Source: Desulfovibrio sp. Huiquan2017
Lineage (GTDB): Bacteria > Desulfobacterota > Desulfovibrionia > Desulfovibrionales > Desulfovibrionaceae
NCBI RefSeq assembly: GCF_017351175.1
Contig: NZ_JAFMPN010000004.1
Span: forward strand, 124,001 to 188,000
Direction of reading: 5' to 3'
DNA length: 64,000 bases
Below the pieces are notes generated by a model. It was not told where the DNA came from. It ran no database searches and saw only the letters and a program-made list of their open reading frames with translations. Positions 24,757-33,175 of the stretch are shown here, one piece after another. The position numbers and the translations under genes are program-made. Each line of letters begins with the position of its first letter. The first letter of the stretch is position 1.

Positions 24757-25464
24757 ATGAACGAGAGAAAACAGGAATTGGCCGAACGGACGGCCGAGGT
24801 GCGGGAGGCGTTGGCCGATGCCGCCCGGCAGGCCGGGCGCGCCCCCGGGGACGTGACCCTGGTGGCCGTGTCCAAGCTGCATCCGGCTTCGGACATCCGC
24901 GACCTGGCCGAAACCGGCCAGACCGAATTCGGCGAGAACTACGTCCAGGAGGCCCTGGCCAAGCAGGACGAACTGGCCGGACTGAACGTCAACTGGCATT
25001 TCATCGGCGGGTTGCAGAGCAACAAGGCCAAATACGTGGCCGGGAAATTCGCCCTGGTGCACAGCGTGGATTCCGCCAAGCTGGCTCAGGCGTTGCATAA
25101 AAAGGCGACAAGCCTGGGCGTCGTCCAGGACATCCTGATTCAGGTGAACATTGCGGGGGAAACGCAAAAATCCGGAGTCACGGTGGAAGGCCTGCCCGAA
25201 ATGGCCGAGGCGGTCCTCGGCATGGAGGGATTGCGGCTCGTCGGACTGATGACAATGCCGCCGTTTTTTGACGATCCCGAGCGCGCCAGGCCGGTGTTCG
25301 CCCGGCTGCGGGAGCTGCGCGACGGGTTGGAACCAAGGCTGGGCGTGCTCCTGCCGCACCTGTCCATGGGCATGACCGGCGACTTCGTCCCGGCCGTGCA
25401 GGAGGGGGCGACCCTGGTGCGCATCGGCACGCGGATTTTCGGGACGCGGCCGCCGCGCGGCTAA
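24757..25464 (+). CDS. YggS/PROSC-family pyridoxal-phosphate homeostasis protein
   Basis: 235 aa. A PLP-binding TIM-barrel protein without catalytic activity, thought to buffer PLP. The lysine that binds PLP is in LVAVSKLHPASDI, followed by FGENYVQEAL, WHFIGGLQSNKAKYV, SVDSAKLA, LMTMPP and LSMGMTGDF. The first gene after the sigma28-like promoter, 18 bases ahead of motA, so it is part of the motility operon. A direct role of YggS in motility is not established. The start codon choice rests on NERKQELAER aligning with the family N-terminus; the binding site is weak. Confidence 0.92.
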   Translation: MNERKQELAERTAEVREALADAARQAGRAPGDVTLVAVSKLHPASDIRDLAETGQTEFGENYVQEALAKQDELAGLNVNWHFIGGLQSNKAKYVAGKFALVHSVDSAKLAQALHKKATSLGVVQDILIQVNIAGETQKSGVTVEGLPEMAEAVLGMEGLRLVGLMTMPPFFDDPERARPVFARLRELRDGLEPRLGVLLPHLSMGMTGDFVPAVQEGATLVRIGTRIFGTRPPRG

Positions 25465-25482
25465 GAACAAAGCGGAGACAGC

Positions 25483-26244
25483 ATGGATCTGGGTACCATA
25501 ATCGGCATCGTCCTCTCCTTCGGACTGGTCCTGTCGGCCATCATGACGGGCTCCAGCCTGATCATCTTCGTGTCCGTGCCCTCCCTGCTTATCGTGGTGG
25601 GCGGCACCATCGGGGCCGGGCTGGTCAACTACCCCATGAACTACATCATCGGGGTCATCGGCGTCATCAAGAACACCTTCTTTTCCAGCCTGGATTCCCC
25701 GGCCGAGATCATCGACCGTTTCAAGGACTACGCCAACCGCGCCCGCCGCGAAGGCATCCTCTCGCTGGAACCGCTCATCAAGGAGATCGACGACGACTAC
25801 ATGCGCAAGGGGCTGCAACTGACCGTGGACGGCCTGGAACCGCAGACCATCCAGGAAATCCTGGAAACCGAAATATCCTACCTGGCCGAACGGCACGCCA
25901 CGGGCGCGGACGTGGTCTCGGCCCTGGGCACCCTGGCTCCGGCCATGGGCATGATCGGCACAGTCATCGGCCTGGTGCAGATGCTCCAGACCATGAGCGA
26001 CCCGTCCTCGATCGGTCCGGCCATGGCCGTGGCCCTGCTGACCACCCTGTACGGCGCGATCATCGCCAACCTCGTGCTCATGCCCATGGCGGGCAAGCTC
26101 AAGGCGCGCAGCAAGGAGGAAATCCTGCTGCGCGAAATGATCATGGAAGGCATCCTGTCCATCTCCAAGGGCGAGAACCCGCGCATCATCGAGGAGAAAC
26201 TGAACAGCTACCTGCCGCCCAAGGACAGGATCGTCTCGGACTAA
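25483..26244 (+). CDS. motA: Flagellar stator protein MotA
   Basis: 253 aa. The ion-channel stator subunit that, with MotB, drives rotation. Four membrane helices are visible: about 3-22, 33-52, 148-172 and 180-200. The cytoplasmic loop (about 70-145) contains the charged residues that contact FliG (DYANRARREGILSLE and ERHATGADVVSALG). The GTLAPAMGMIGTVIGLVQML segment is diagnostic of MotA/PomA. AAAGCGGAGA precedes the start. Two MotB-type genes follow directly. Confidence 0.96.
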   Translation: MDLGTIIGIVLSFGLVLSAIMTGSSLIIFVSVPSLLIVVGGTIGAGLVNYPMNYIIGVIGVIKNTFFSSLDSPAEIIDRFKDYANRARREGILSLEPLIKEIDDDYMRKGLQLTVDGLEPQTIQEILETEISYLAERHATGADVVSALGTLAPAMGMIGTVIGLVQMLQTMSDPSSIGPAMAVALLTTLYGAIIANLVLMPMAGKLKARSKEEILLREMIMEGILSISKGENPRIIEEKLNSYLPPKDRIVSD

Positions 26245-26268
26245 CCATCCCGCCCGAGGGGGCGCGCC

Positions 26269-27090
26269 ATGGCCAAGAAGAAGAAAAAACCGGACTGCGA
26301 GGACATGCCGCTGTGGATGGTCACGTTCGCGGACTGCATGACCCTCATGCTGACCTTCTTCATCCTGCTCGTGTCCATGGCCACCATCGACCAGCGGCGC
26401 AAGCTCGTGGCCCTGGGCTCCATCATCGGCACCTTCGGCTTCGACAAGGCGTCCTACGAGGTCTTTTCCAAGAAGGACACCAAGAAAACCGTTGAGCCCG
26501 GCCCCATCGATACCGGCGACCTGGAGCCGCTCCAGGCCCTGAAATGGGAAAACGTGGACGACGACATCAATTTTTCCTCCAGCCGGTTCGTCCAGATCTT
26601 GTCCATCAACGCCAGCCTCCTGTTCGGCCCGGACGGATACACCCTCAGTGCCGAAGGCCGGGCCACCCTGGGCCGCTTCCTGCCCCTGCTCAAGCAGGTC
26701 AAATACCCGCTGCTTCTGGCCGGGCACACCTCGGACCTGCGCGACGAAATGGACATGAACTACAAGCCCGAGGACGACCACCGGAACCCGGACCTCTCCT
26801 GGAAGCTTTCGCTGAACCGGACCCTGGCCATCTACCGCTACCTGCTCGACAGCGGCATGAGCCCGGACATGCTCCGCGTGGAGGCCTTCGGCAAGTACCG
26901 CCCGCACTACCCGCCGGACACCCGGGAAAACCGGGCCCGCAACCGGCGGGTGGACATCGTCCTGGACAAGCGCTCCAGCCGGTTGGGCGACCGCATCGTG
27001 GAGACCATGCCCGTGGTGCCCGAGCGCAAGGATTCCATGAGCGTGGACGGCTTCGAATTCGACGTCTCCACCCCACCGGAGCTGCGTTAG
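26269..27090 (+). CDS. motB: Flagellar stator protein MotB (first copy)
   Basis: 273 aa. A basic N-terminus (MAKKKKKPD), one membrane helix with the essential ion-binding Asp in VTFADCMTLMLTFFILL, a linker, and an OmpA-like peptidoglycan-binding domain (about 110-245) with LLAGHTSDL and NRARNRRVDIVL. A short acidic tail follows. RBS GAGGGGGCGCGCC is loose. It is separated from motA by 24 bases and from the second MotB gene by two bases. The two copies are clearly paralogous but distinct in the linker. Confidence 0.95.
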   Translation: MAKKKKKPDCEDMPLWMVTFADCMTLMLTFFILLVSMATIDQRRKLVALGSIIGTFGFDKASYEVFSKKDTKKTVEPGPIDTGDLEPLQALKWENVDDDINFSSSRFVQILSINASLLFGPDGYTLSAEGRATLGRFLPLLKQVKYPLLLAGHTSDLRDEMDMNYKPEDDHRNPDLSWKLSLNRTLAIYRYLLDSGMSPDMLRVEAFGKYRPHYPPDTRENRARNRRVDIVLDKRSSRLGDRIVETMPVVPERKDSMSVDGFEFDVSTPPELR

Positions 27091-27092
27091 CC

Positions 27093-27818
27093 ATGGGCAA
27101 GAAAAAAAAGGAAGAGCAATGTCCGCCCCTGGCCCTGTGGCTGGTGACCTTTTCGGACCTCATGACCCTGCTGCTGACCTTCTTCGTCCTGCTCCTGTCC
27201 ATGGCCTCCATGGACAACTCGATCCTGACCAAGGTCACGCTGACCACGGCGGACCTCGGTCTGCTCGACAAACGCGGTTCGGGCCGGGTCAACGCCAAGG
27301 AACGGCTCATCGTGGAGCTTATGGAGAAGCCTTGGGAGGTCCTGGACAAACAACAGCGCATCAAGGACCTGCTTTTCCCGGATGACACCCTGCCCGACGA
27401 GATCAGCAAGTCCGACCTGAACGACAACCTCGACGTCCTGGCCAAGCAGGACGGCGTGGCCCTGGTCTTCACCGACCAGATCCTGTTCGCGCCCGGCGGA
27501 TCCTCGTTGTCCGACAAGGGCAAATATCTCATGGCCCGGCTGGTGCCGATGATGACCCAGACCGATGCGCCCATCAACGTGGCCGGGTACGCCGACGCGT
27601 CCGACGCCAGCCGGACGCCGCTCGAACTGTCCGGGGACCGGGCCCTGGCGGTGCTCGCCTACCTGGTGGACAAGGGCGTGCCCAATGCGCGATTCTCCCT
27701 GTCCGCCTACGGCAACGCCTTCCCGGTGATCAATGAACTGGGCAGGCCGGTCGCCTCGCCCAAGAATCGGCGGGTGGAAATACTGCTCAAGACCGCCCGG
27801 CCCATCGGCGGATACTGA
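27093..27818 (+). CDS. MotB-family stator protein (second copy)
   Basis: 241 aa. Starts MGKKKKEEQCPPL and has the channel Asp in VTFSDLMTLLLTFFVLLL and an OmpA-like domain (about 105-238) with FAPGGSSLSDKGKYL, INVAGYADASDA and SPKNRRVEILL. I use the ATG at 27093, two bases after the stop of copy one; the open frame upstream is a shadow of that gene. Both copies keep the Asp and the domain, so both look functional. With one MotA gene in the cluster, possibilities are a mixed stator, two alternative stators sharing MotA, or a MotA2 elsewhere. Confidence 0.94.
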   Translation: MGKKKKEEQCPPLALWLVTFSDLMTLLLTFFVLLLSMASMDNSILTKVTLTTADLGLLDKRGSGRVNAKERLIVELMEKPWEVLDKQQRIKDLLFPDDTLPDEISKSDLNDNLDVLAKQDGVALVFTDQILFAPGGSSLSDKGKYLMARLVPMMTQTDAPINVAGYADASDASRTPLELSGDRALAVLAYLVDKGVPNARFSLSAYGNAFPVINELGRPVASPKNRRVEILLKTARPIGGY

Positions 27819-27896
27819 CGAGTCGGAACTTGGCCTGGAAAAGTGGAACGATTGACGGTAAGCAATGGGTAACAACCCGCAGGAAAGGGAATCGCC

Positions 27897-28400
27897 ATGG
27901 CGCAAGAAGAATTGACCCAGGAAGAAGGAAAAAAGAAAAAGAGCGGCTTGATCAAGTGGATCATCATCGTCGTCCTGCTGGCCGCGCTGGGCGTGGGCGG
28001 CTGGTTCGGCTACAAGATGTTTTTCGCCACGCCCGCCGAGGACGCCGCCTCCCAACAGGACGCCGCGGGCGACCCCGGCAAGCCTGCCGAGCAACTGGAG
28101 GGCCAAATCGTGCCCCTGCCCACGTTCCTGGTCAACCTGGCCGATCCGCTGGGCCGCCGCTACCTGAAACTCGGGGTGGAGGTGGAGGTGCGCGACGCCG
28201 AGGCCCAGGCCGACCTGACCAAGTACGAGGCCAAGATCAAGGACACCCTGCTCCTGCTCCTGTCGAGCAAGACCTACGAAGGACTGTCCACCATGCAGGC
28301 CAAGGTGGAGCTCAAGCAGGAGATTGCCGACAGGTTGAATCAAATCATCGGCAACGGCGGGGTGCTCCGGGTCTACATCACGGAAATGGTCATCCAGTAG
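27897..28400 (+). CDS. fliL: Flagellar basal body protein FliL
   Basis: 167 aa. A lysine-rich cytoplasmic tail (KKKKSG), one membrane helix (about 18-42) and a periplasmic FliL domain (about 70-167) with VPLPTFLVNLADPLGRRYLKL and ending GVLRVYITEMVIQ. FliL surrounds the stator and affects torque. A purine-rich AGGAAAGGGAATCGCC precedes the ATG. A gap of 78 bases separates it from the second motB gene. Confidence 0.94.
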   Translation: MAQEELTQEEGKKKKSGLIKWIIIVVLLAALGVGGWFGYKMFFATPAEDAASQQDAAGDPGKPAEQLEGQIVPLPTFLVNLADPLGRRYLKLGVEVEVRDAEAQADLTKYEAKIKDTLLLLLSSKTYEGLSTMQAKVELKQEIADRLNQIIGNGGVLRVYITEMVIQ

Positions 28401-28423
28401 CACGCTTCTTGCTAGCTCCGTAT

Positions 28424-28450
28424 CGGGCCGTCCCGTTTTTTGACGGCCCG
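28424..28450 (+). other. Intra-operon hairpin between fliL and fliN
   Basis: CGGGCCGTC / GACGGCCCG with a T-rich loop (CCGTTTTTT). No T run follows; possibly an mRNA processing or attenuation element. Confidence 0.5.
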
Positions 28451-28484
28451 GCCGGAGAACAACGTATTCAACGAGGTAAGCGAT

Positions 28485-29039
28485 ATGGCTGACGATCAGG
28501 ATAAACTCGCGCAGGAATGGGCCGATGCCCTGCTGGAAACCGGCGATTCGGACGATCCCCTCGGGAGCCTGGACGATGTGACCGACCCGTCCGAGGCGGG
28601 CAGCGCCAACATGGGCAACGACGACGAGGCCCTGGCCGACGAGTGGGCCGCGGCCCTGGCCGAAACCGAGCAGGAAGAGGTCCGTCACGAAAAGGAACAG
28701 GCTTTCCTGTCCACCCAGACCCACGACTACGAACTGCCCGACATGGGCCCCGAAGCCAAGGCGGGCAGCTCCTCGGGCAAGCGGGACCTGGACTTCATCC
28801 TGGACATCCCCTTGGAGGTCTCGGCCGAACTGGGGCGCACCAAGCTGTTGATCAACGAGCTCCTGCAATTGGGCCAGGGATCGGTGGTCGAGCTGAACAA
28901 GCTGGCCGGCGAACCGCTCGAAATCTATGTCAACGGCAAATTGGTGGCGCGTGGCGAAGCCGTGGTCATCAACGAAAAATTCGGTATTCGGCTGACGGAC
29001 ATCATCAGCCCCATCGAGCGGGTGAAGCAGCTTGGCTAG
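28485..29039 (+). CDS. fliN: Flagellar motor switch protein FliN
   Basis: 184 aa. The SpoA/FliN domain (about 100-184) reads ILDIPLEVSAELGRTKLLINELL to the end. An acidic N-terminal extension of about 95 residues contains an internal repeat: LAQEWADALLET (8-19) and LADEWAAALAET (50-61). I use the ATG at 28485 (GAGG nine bases upstream). FliN forms the bottom of the C-ring with FliM and FliG, neither of which is in this window. It overlaps the next gene by eight bases. Confidence 0.94.
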   Translation: MADDQDKLAQEWADALLETGDSDDPLGSLDDVTDPSEAGSANMGNDDEALADEWAAALAETEQEEVRHEKEQAFLSTQTHDYELPDMGPEAKAGSSSGKRDLDFILDIPLEVSAELGRTKLLINELLQLGQGSVVELNKLAGEPLEIYVNGKLVARGEAVVINEKFGIRLTDIISPIERVKQLG

Positions 29040-29406
29040 TCCCGCTCCGGCCGTCGCCCCCATGCAACTTCCGGCCGTGGATTCGGGAGCGACCATCCTG
29101 ACCACCGCCGGATACCTCTTCCTGCTGCTGGGCGTCATTTTTCTGGCCTACTGGCTGCTCAGGCGGTTCGGCGTCCCCGGCGCACTGGCCGGTTCCGGCC
29201 GGAACGGGCCCAGGCTGGTCAGCCGACTGATGCTCGGCAACCGCCAATCCGTGGCCGTGGTCCGCTACCGCGACAAGGACCTGCTGCTCGGCGTGACCGA
29301 GCACAACGTCACTCTCCTCGACGAGGGGGAGGCCGCCCCGGAACCGGAACAGACCGAGCGCAAGTCCTTCGCCTCGATCCTCCAGCGGAGCTCCGTCCGT
29401 GACTAG
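29032..29406 (+). CDS. fliO: Flagellar biosynthesis protein FliO
   Basis: 124 aa from a TTG at 29032. One membrane helix (about 20-44, TTAGYLFLLLGVIFLAYWLL) then a short cytoplasmic domain with LVSRLMLGNRQSVAVVRYRDKDLLLGVTEHNVTLL, typical of FliO. An in-frame ATG at 29062 would give a shorter protein but lacks a ribosome site; the TTG overlaps the fliN stop and suits coupling. FliO helps assemble the FliP ring of the export gate. Overlaps fliP by eight bases. Confidence 0.88.
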   Translation: MASPAPAVAPMQLPAVDSGATILTTAGYLFLLLGVIFLAYWLLRRFGVPGALAGSGRNGPRLVSRLMLGNRQSVAVVRYRDKDLLLGVTEHNVTLLDEGEAAPEPEQTERKSFASILQRSSVRD

Positions 29407-30160
29407 CCGCGTCCGCCTCGTCGCCCTGCTGGCGCTGCTGGCCGCCGTGCTTCTCCCGGCCCTGTCCTGGGCACAGGGGCCGGTCATCCCCAAGCTGTCC
29501 ATGGAGCTGGCCGCGGGCCAGGCCGATCCGCAGGAAGTCTCCACGCTGCTGGAGATTCTCTTCCTGCTGACCATCCTGTCCCTCGCCCCGGCCATCCTGC
29601 TGACCATGACCTCCTTCACCCGGATCATCATCGTCTTCCACTTCATCCGGCAGGCCATGGGCACCCAGCAGATGCCGCCCAACCAAATCCTGACAGCCCT
29701 GGCCATCTTCATGACCATGGTCATCATGTATCCGGTGGGCAAGGCCGTCAACGAGACCGCGCTTCAGCCGTACATGAACGAGACCATCAATTTCACCGAG
29801 GCCCTGACACGGGCCCAGGTCCCCATCCGCCAGTTCATGTTCAAGCATACCCGCGAGAAGGACCTGTCCATATTTTACTCCATCACCAAGGAGCCGCGCC
29901 CCGAGAACAAGGCGGAGGTCCCGACCATCATGCTGGTGGCCGCCTACACCATCTCCGAACTCAAGACCGGCTTCACCATCGGCTTTCTGATCTACATCCC
30001 GTTCCTCATCCTGGATATGGTGGTCGCCTCCATCCTGCTGGCCATGGGCATGATGATGTTGCCGCCGGTCATGATCTCGCTGCCGTTCAAAATTTTGCTG
30101 TTCATCCTCATCGACGGCTGGAACCTGCTGGTGGGCTCCCTGGTCAACACGTTCCAGTGA
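29399..30160 (+). CDS. fliP: Flagellar export gate protein FliP
   Basis: 253 aa from a GTG. A cleavable signal peptide (residues 1-22, ending ALSWAQG), then four membrane helices. Signature segments: LAPAILLTMTSFTRIIIVFHFIRQAMGTQQMPPNQIL and the C-terminal MGMMMLPPVMISLPFKILLFILIDGWNLLVGSL (each split here only by description). It is the core of the FliPQR export gate. An 8-base overlap with fliO indicates coupling. Confidence 0.96.
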   Translation: MTSRVRLVALLALLAAVLLPALSWAQGPVIPKLSMELAAGQADPQEVSTLLEILFLLTILSLAPAILLTMTSFTRIIIVFHFIRQAMGTQQMPPNQILTALAIFMTMVIMYPVGKAVNETALQPYMNETINFTEALTRAQVPIRQFMFKHTREKDLSIFYSITKEPRPENKAEVPTIMLVAAYTISELKTGFTIGFLIYIPFLILDMVVASILLAMGMMMLPPVMISLPFKILLFILIDGWNLLVGSLVNTFQ

Positions 30161-30242
30161 CCATGCGCACCGCGTCGCCCGGGGAGGAGTGCGTCCGAAA
30201 TCCTTCCCTCAACCCCAACCGCCCCGGCAAGGAGGGCCTGAA

Positions 30243-30512
30243 ATGACACCGGAATTCGTTGTCGGTTTTGCCAGACAGGCCATCGAAATGACCCTGGTCA
30301 TCTCCCTGCCCATGCTCGGCATCGGCATGGCCGTGGGCATCTTCATCTCCATCATCCAGGCCGCCACCCAGATCCAGGAGATGACCCTGACCATGGTGCC
30401 CAAGATCATCGCCATCTTCCTTGCCCTCCTCCTGGCCTTCCCATGGATCATGGACAAGATGACCGCTTACACCACGAATCTCTTCCTGAACCTGCCCAAC
30501 TACATCCGCTAG
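30243..30512 (+). CDS. fliQ: Flagellar export gate protein FliQ
   Basis: 89 aa with two membrane helices and the family segments MTPEFVVGFARQAI, SIIQAATQIQEMTLTMVPKI and ending NLPNYIR. AAGGAGG lies seven bases before the ATG at 30243. The operon appears to end here; fliR and flhB do not follow as they often do, so they must lie elsewhere. Confidence 0.95.
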   Translation: MTPEFVVGFARQAIEMTLVISLPMLGIGMAVGIFISIIQAATQIQEMTLTMVPKIIAIFLALLLAFPWIMDKMTAYTTNLFLNLPNYIR

Positions 30513-30619
30513 CCAAGCCCGGAGCCCGCCGCCACGCCGATGGTGACAAGTGGAGGGAAAGGGCTTAGATTCGGGGGTACGGTGTAAACGCCGCGCAAAA
30601 TCAACCTGAACGAGAACCC

Positions 30620-33037
30620 ATGACCAAGCAGACCCTTCCCAAGGAGTTGCCCGGCAGCAAGCTGCGGGCAGCCCTGGACCCGGCCACCATCCCTTACGCA
30701 ACCAGCGCCGACGTTCCGGCCCGGAACGTCTATCCCAAGCTCCAGCCCCGGGCGATCCACGCCCTCTCCCTGGCCTTGGAGATCAGGGGTAACGAGCACA
30801 ACCTGTATGTGGCGGGCGAGCCGAACATGGGCCGCACCTATTTCGTCAAGTCGTTCCTGAGGCCTGCGGCGGCCAAGACCGCGCCGCCGGCGGACTGGGT
30901 CTACCTGTACAATTTCGAGGACAGCGACAAGCCCATCGCCGTGTCCCTGCCCGCCGGGAGAGGACGCAAATTCAAACTGGCCCAGACCAAGGCGATGACC
31001 CACATCCGCCAGGAAATCCCGGCCCGCTTCGAAAAGGATTCCTTCCAGAAGAAGCACGAGCGCATCGTCAAGAAGTTCAACACCAAGCGCGAAGAGCTGT
31101 TCAACAAGATGGACGACACGGCGGAAAAGGAAAACTTTTCGCTGAGCCTGGACGACGAAGGCGTGCTGACCCTGTCCCCCATCGTGGACGGCGAGGTGGT
31201 CTCGGACAAAGACTTCGACAAGCTCAAACCCGCCCAGCGCAAACAGCTCAAGGCCAAAGGCGAGGAGCTGCTGGCCGGGGTCAGTTCCATCCTGCGCCAG
31301 ATCAACCAGAACGAAACGGACATGCGCGATTCCGAATCCGCGCTGCAACGGGAAACAGCCCAGGCGGTGATGGCGGACATCTTCACGCCCGTGGCCGACA
31401 AGTTCAAGGACATCGAGGGACTGCCCGACTATTTCGAGGCCCTGGCGGAAGAGGTGGTGGACAACGTGGATCAGTTCACCCCGCGCGACAACTCCCTGGC
31501 CGGGCTGTTGCCGGAGTCCATGCCCACGGGCGAGGACTTCTTTACCCGGTTCGAGGTCAACCTGTTCGTGGACAATGGCAAGACCAAGGGCGCACCCGTG
31601 GTGGTGGAGGACCATCCCACCCCCTTCAACCTGCTCGGCTCCATTGAACGCGAAGCCGAGATGGGCGCGCTGTACACCGACTTCACCCTGATCAAGGCGG
31701 GCTCCCTGCACCAGGCCAACGGCGGCTTCCTGATCCTCAACGTGGAGGACCTGCTGTCCAACCCCAGCTCCTGGGAAGGCCTGCTTCGGGCGCTGCGGTC
31801 CGGGCAGTCGCGCATCGAGGACCCCGTGGACCCGGAACAGGTCCGCGCCCGGACCATCCAGCCCGAGCCCATCGACCTGGACCTCAAGGTGGTGCTCATC
31901 GGCACGGACGAGCACTACGAGGTCCTGCTTTACAGCGACGACAGGTTCGCCAAGTATTTCAAGCTCAAAGCGCATCTGCAACATGCGGCCGCACGCACGG
32001 CGGCGAACATCCGCAACTACATCTCGGTCATCGGGCAGACCGCCCGCGAGGCAGGCGTCCTGCCCCTGACCCGAGAAGCCATGGCCGGGCTCATCGACTT
32101 CTCCTCCCGGCTGGCCGAGGATCAGAAGAAGATGTCCCTGTTCATCCCGCTCATCCGCGAGCGCATGATCGAAGCCTCGGCCCTGGCCCGCATGGCGGGC
32201 AAGGAAGTCGTGGACATCTCGGCCATGAGCGAGGCGGTCCGGGCCAAGGACTACCGGGCCAACCTCTATGAAGAGGAATTCATGGCCGACTACGACCGCC
32301 AGGTTATCAAGGTGGACACGGACGGATACGGCACGGGCCGGGCCAACGGGCTGTCCGTGACCTTGTTCGGCGATTACGAGTTCGGATTGCCGCACCAGAT
32401 TTCGTGCACCGCGGGCGTGGGCCACGGCGGCATCCTGGACCTGGAGCGCGAGGCCCAGTTGGGCGGCCCCATCCACACCAAGGGCATGATGATCATCAAG
32501 TCCTACCTGGTCCGGCTGTTCGCCCAGAACAAGCCCATCGTACTCACCGGGTCCCTGTGCTTCGAACAGTCCTACGCGGGCATCGAGGGCGATTCGGCCT
32601 CGGGCGCGGAGCTGGCCTCCCTGCTCTCGGCCCTGTCGGACACGCCCATCAACCTGTCCTACGCCATGACGGGCGCGGTCTCGCAGAGCGGCGCGGTCAT
32701 GGCCGTGGGCGGCGTTAACCGCAAGATCGAAGGATTCTTCGAAGTCTGCCGCCGCCGCAAGCTGACCGGCCGCCAGGGCGTGATCCTGCCCGCCGACAAC
32801 GTGGTCAACCTGATGCTCAAGGACGAGATCGTCCAGGCGGTGGACGAGGGCAAATTCCACATCTTCCCGGTCACGTCCATTGAGGAGGCCCTGTTCATCC
32901 TCACCGGGCTCAAGTGTGGCACGCGCGGCAAGAACGGCCAGTTCCCGCTCGGCACCCTCTATCGCAGGGTGGACCAGCGGTTGGCCGAACTGGCCGAGCT
33001 GGCGCTCAAGACGGCCTCCGGCTCCTGCGGGAAATAG
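30620..33037 (+). CDS. Lon-like ATP-dependent protease (AAA_32/LonB-type)
   Basis: 805 aa. The N-terminal AAA_32-type region has a P-loop position at 66-73 reading GEPNMGRT, so the Walker A lysine is Arg72. A coiled insertion follows (about 150-275). The Walker-B-like segment is ANGGFLILNVEDLL. The C-terminal Lon protease domain (about 580-790) has the catalytic Ser659 in EGDSASGAELASLL and Lys about 702 in VGGVNRKIEGFF. It differs from classic Lon (no LAN domain). Role: probably protein quality control or regulated proteolysis. ATPase activity is uncertain given the Arg. No membrane segment is seen. A hairpin follows at 33046. Confidence 0.9.
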   Translation: MTKQTLPKELPGSKLRAALDPATIPYATSADVPARNVYPKLQPRAIHALSLALEIRGNEHNLYVAGEPNMGRTYFVKSFLRPAAAKTAPPADWVYLYNFEDSDKPIAVSLPAGRGRKFKLAQTKAMTHIRQEIPARFEKDSFQKKHERIVKKFNTKREELFNKMDDTAEKENFSLSLDDEGVLTLSPIVDGEVVSDKDFDKLKPAQRKQLKAKGEELLAGVSSILRQINQNETDMRDSESALQRETAQAVMADIFTPVADKFKDIEGLPDYFEALAEEVVDNVDQFTPRDNSLAGLLPESMPTGEDFFTRFEVNLFVDNGKTKGAPVVVEDHPTPFNLLGSIEREAEMGALYTDFTLIKAGSLHQANGGFLILNVEDLLSNPSSWEGLLRALRSGQSRIEDPVDPEQVRARTIQPEPIDLDLKVVLIGTDEHYEVLLYSDDRFAKYFKLKAHLQHAAARTAANIRNYISVIGQTAREAGVLPLTREAMAGLIDFSSRLAEDQKKMSLFIPLIRERMIEASALARMAGKEVVDISAMSEAVRAKDYRANLYEEEFMADYDRQVIKVDTDGYGTGRANGLSVTLFGDYEFGLPHQISCTAGVGHGGILDLEREAQLGGPIHTKGMMIIKSYLVRLFAQNKPIVLTGSLCFEQSYAGIEGDSASGAELASLLSALSDTPINLSYAMTGAVSQSGAVMAVGGVNRKIEGFFEVCRRRKLTGRQGVILPADNVVNLMLKDEIVQAVDEGKFHIFPVTSIEEALFILTGLKCGTRGKNGQFPLGTLYRRVDQRLAELAELALKTASGSCGK

Positions 33038-33045
33038 CTCTTCAC

Positions 33046-33083
33046 GCGGCGGGTGTCCGAAAAGGATGCCCGCCGCTTCCCTT
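33046..33083 (+). terminator. Terminator after the Lon-like gene
   Basis: GCGGCGGG / CCCGCCGC stem (33046-33053, 33069-33076) followed by TTCCCTTT. Confidence 0.65.
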
Positions 33084-33175
33084 TGCACGCCCGAAGGACG
33101 GATGCGCGGACCATGCGTTGACGCGGGCCCGGCGCGCCGTTAGTGTCAGGCAACCTCTGCAAAGGAGCCTCTCGA

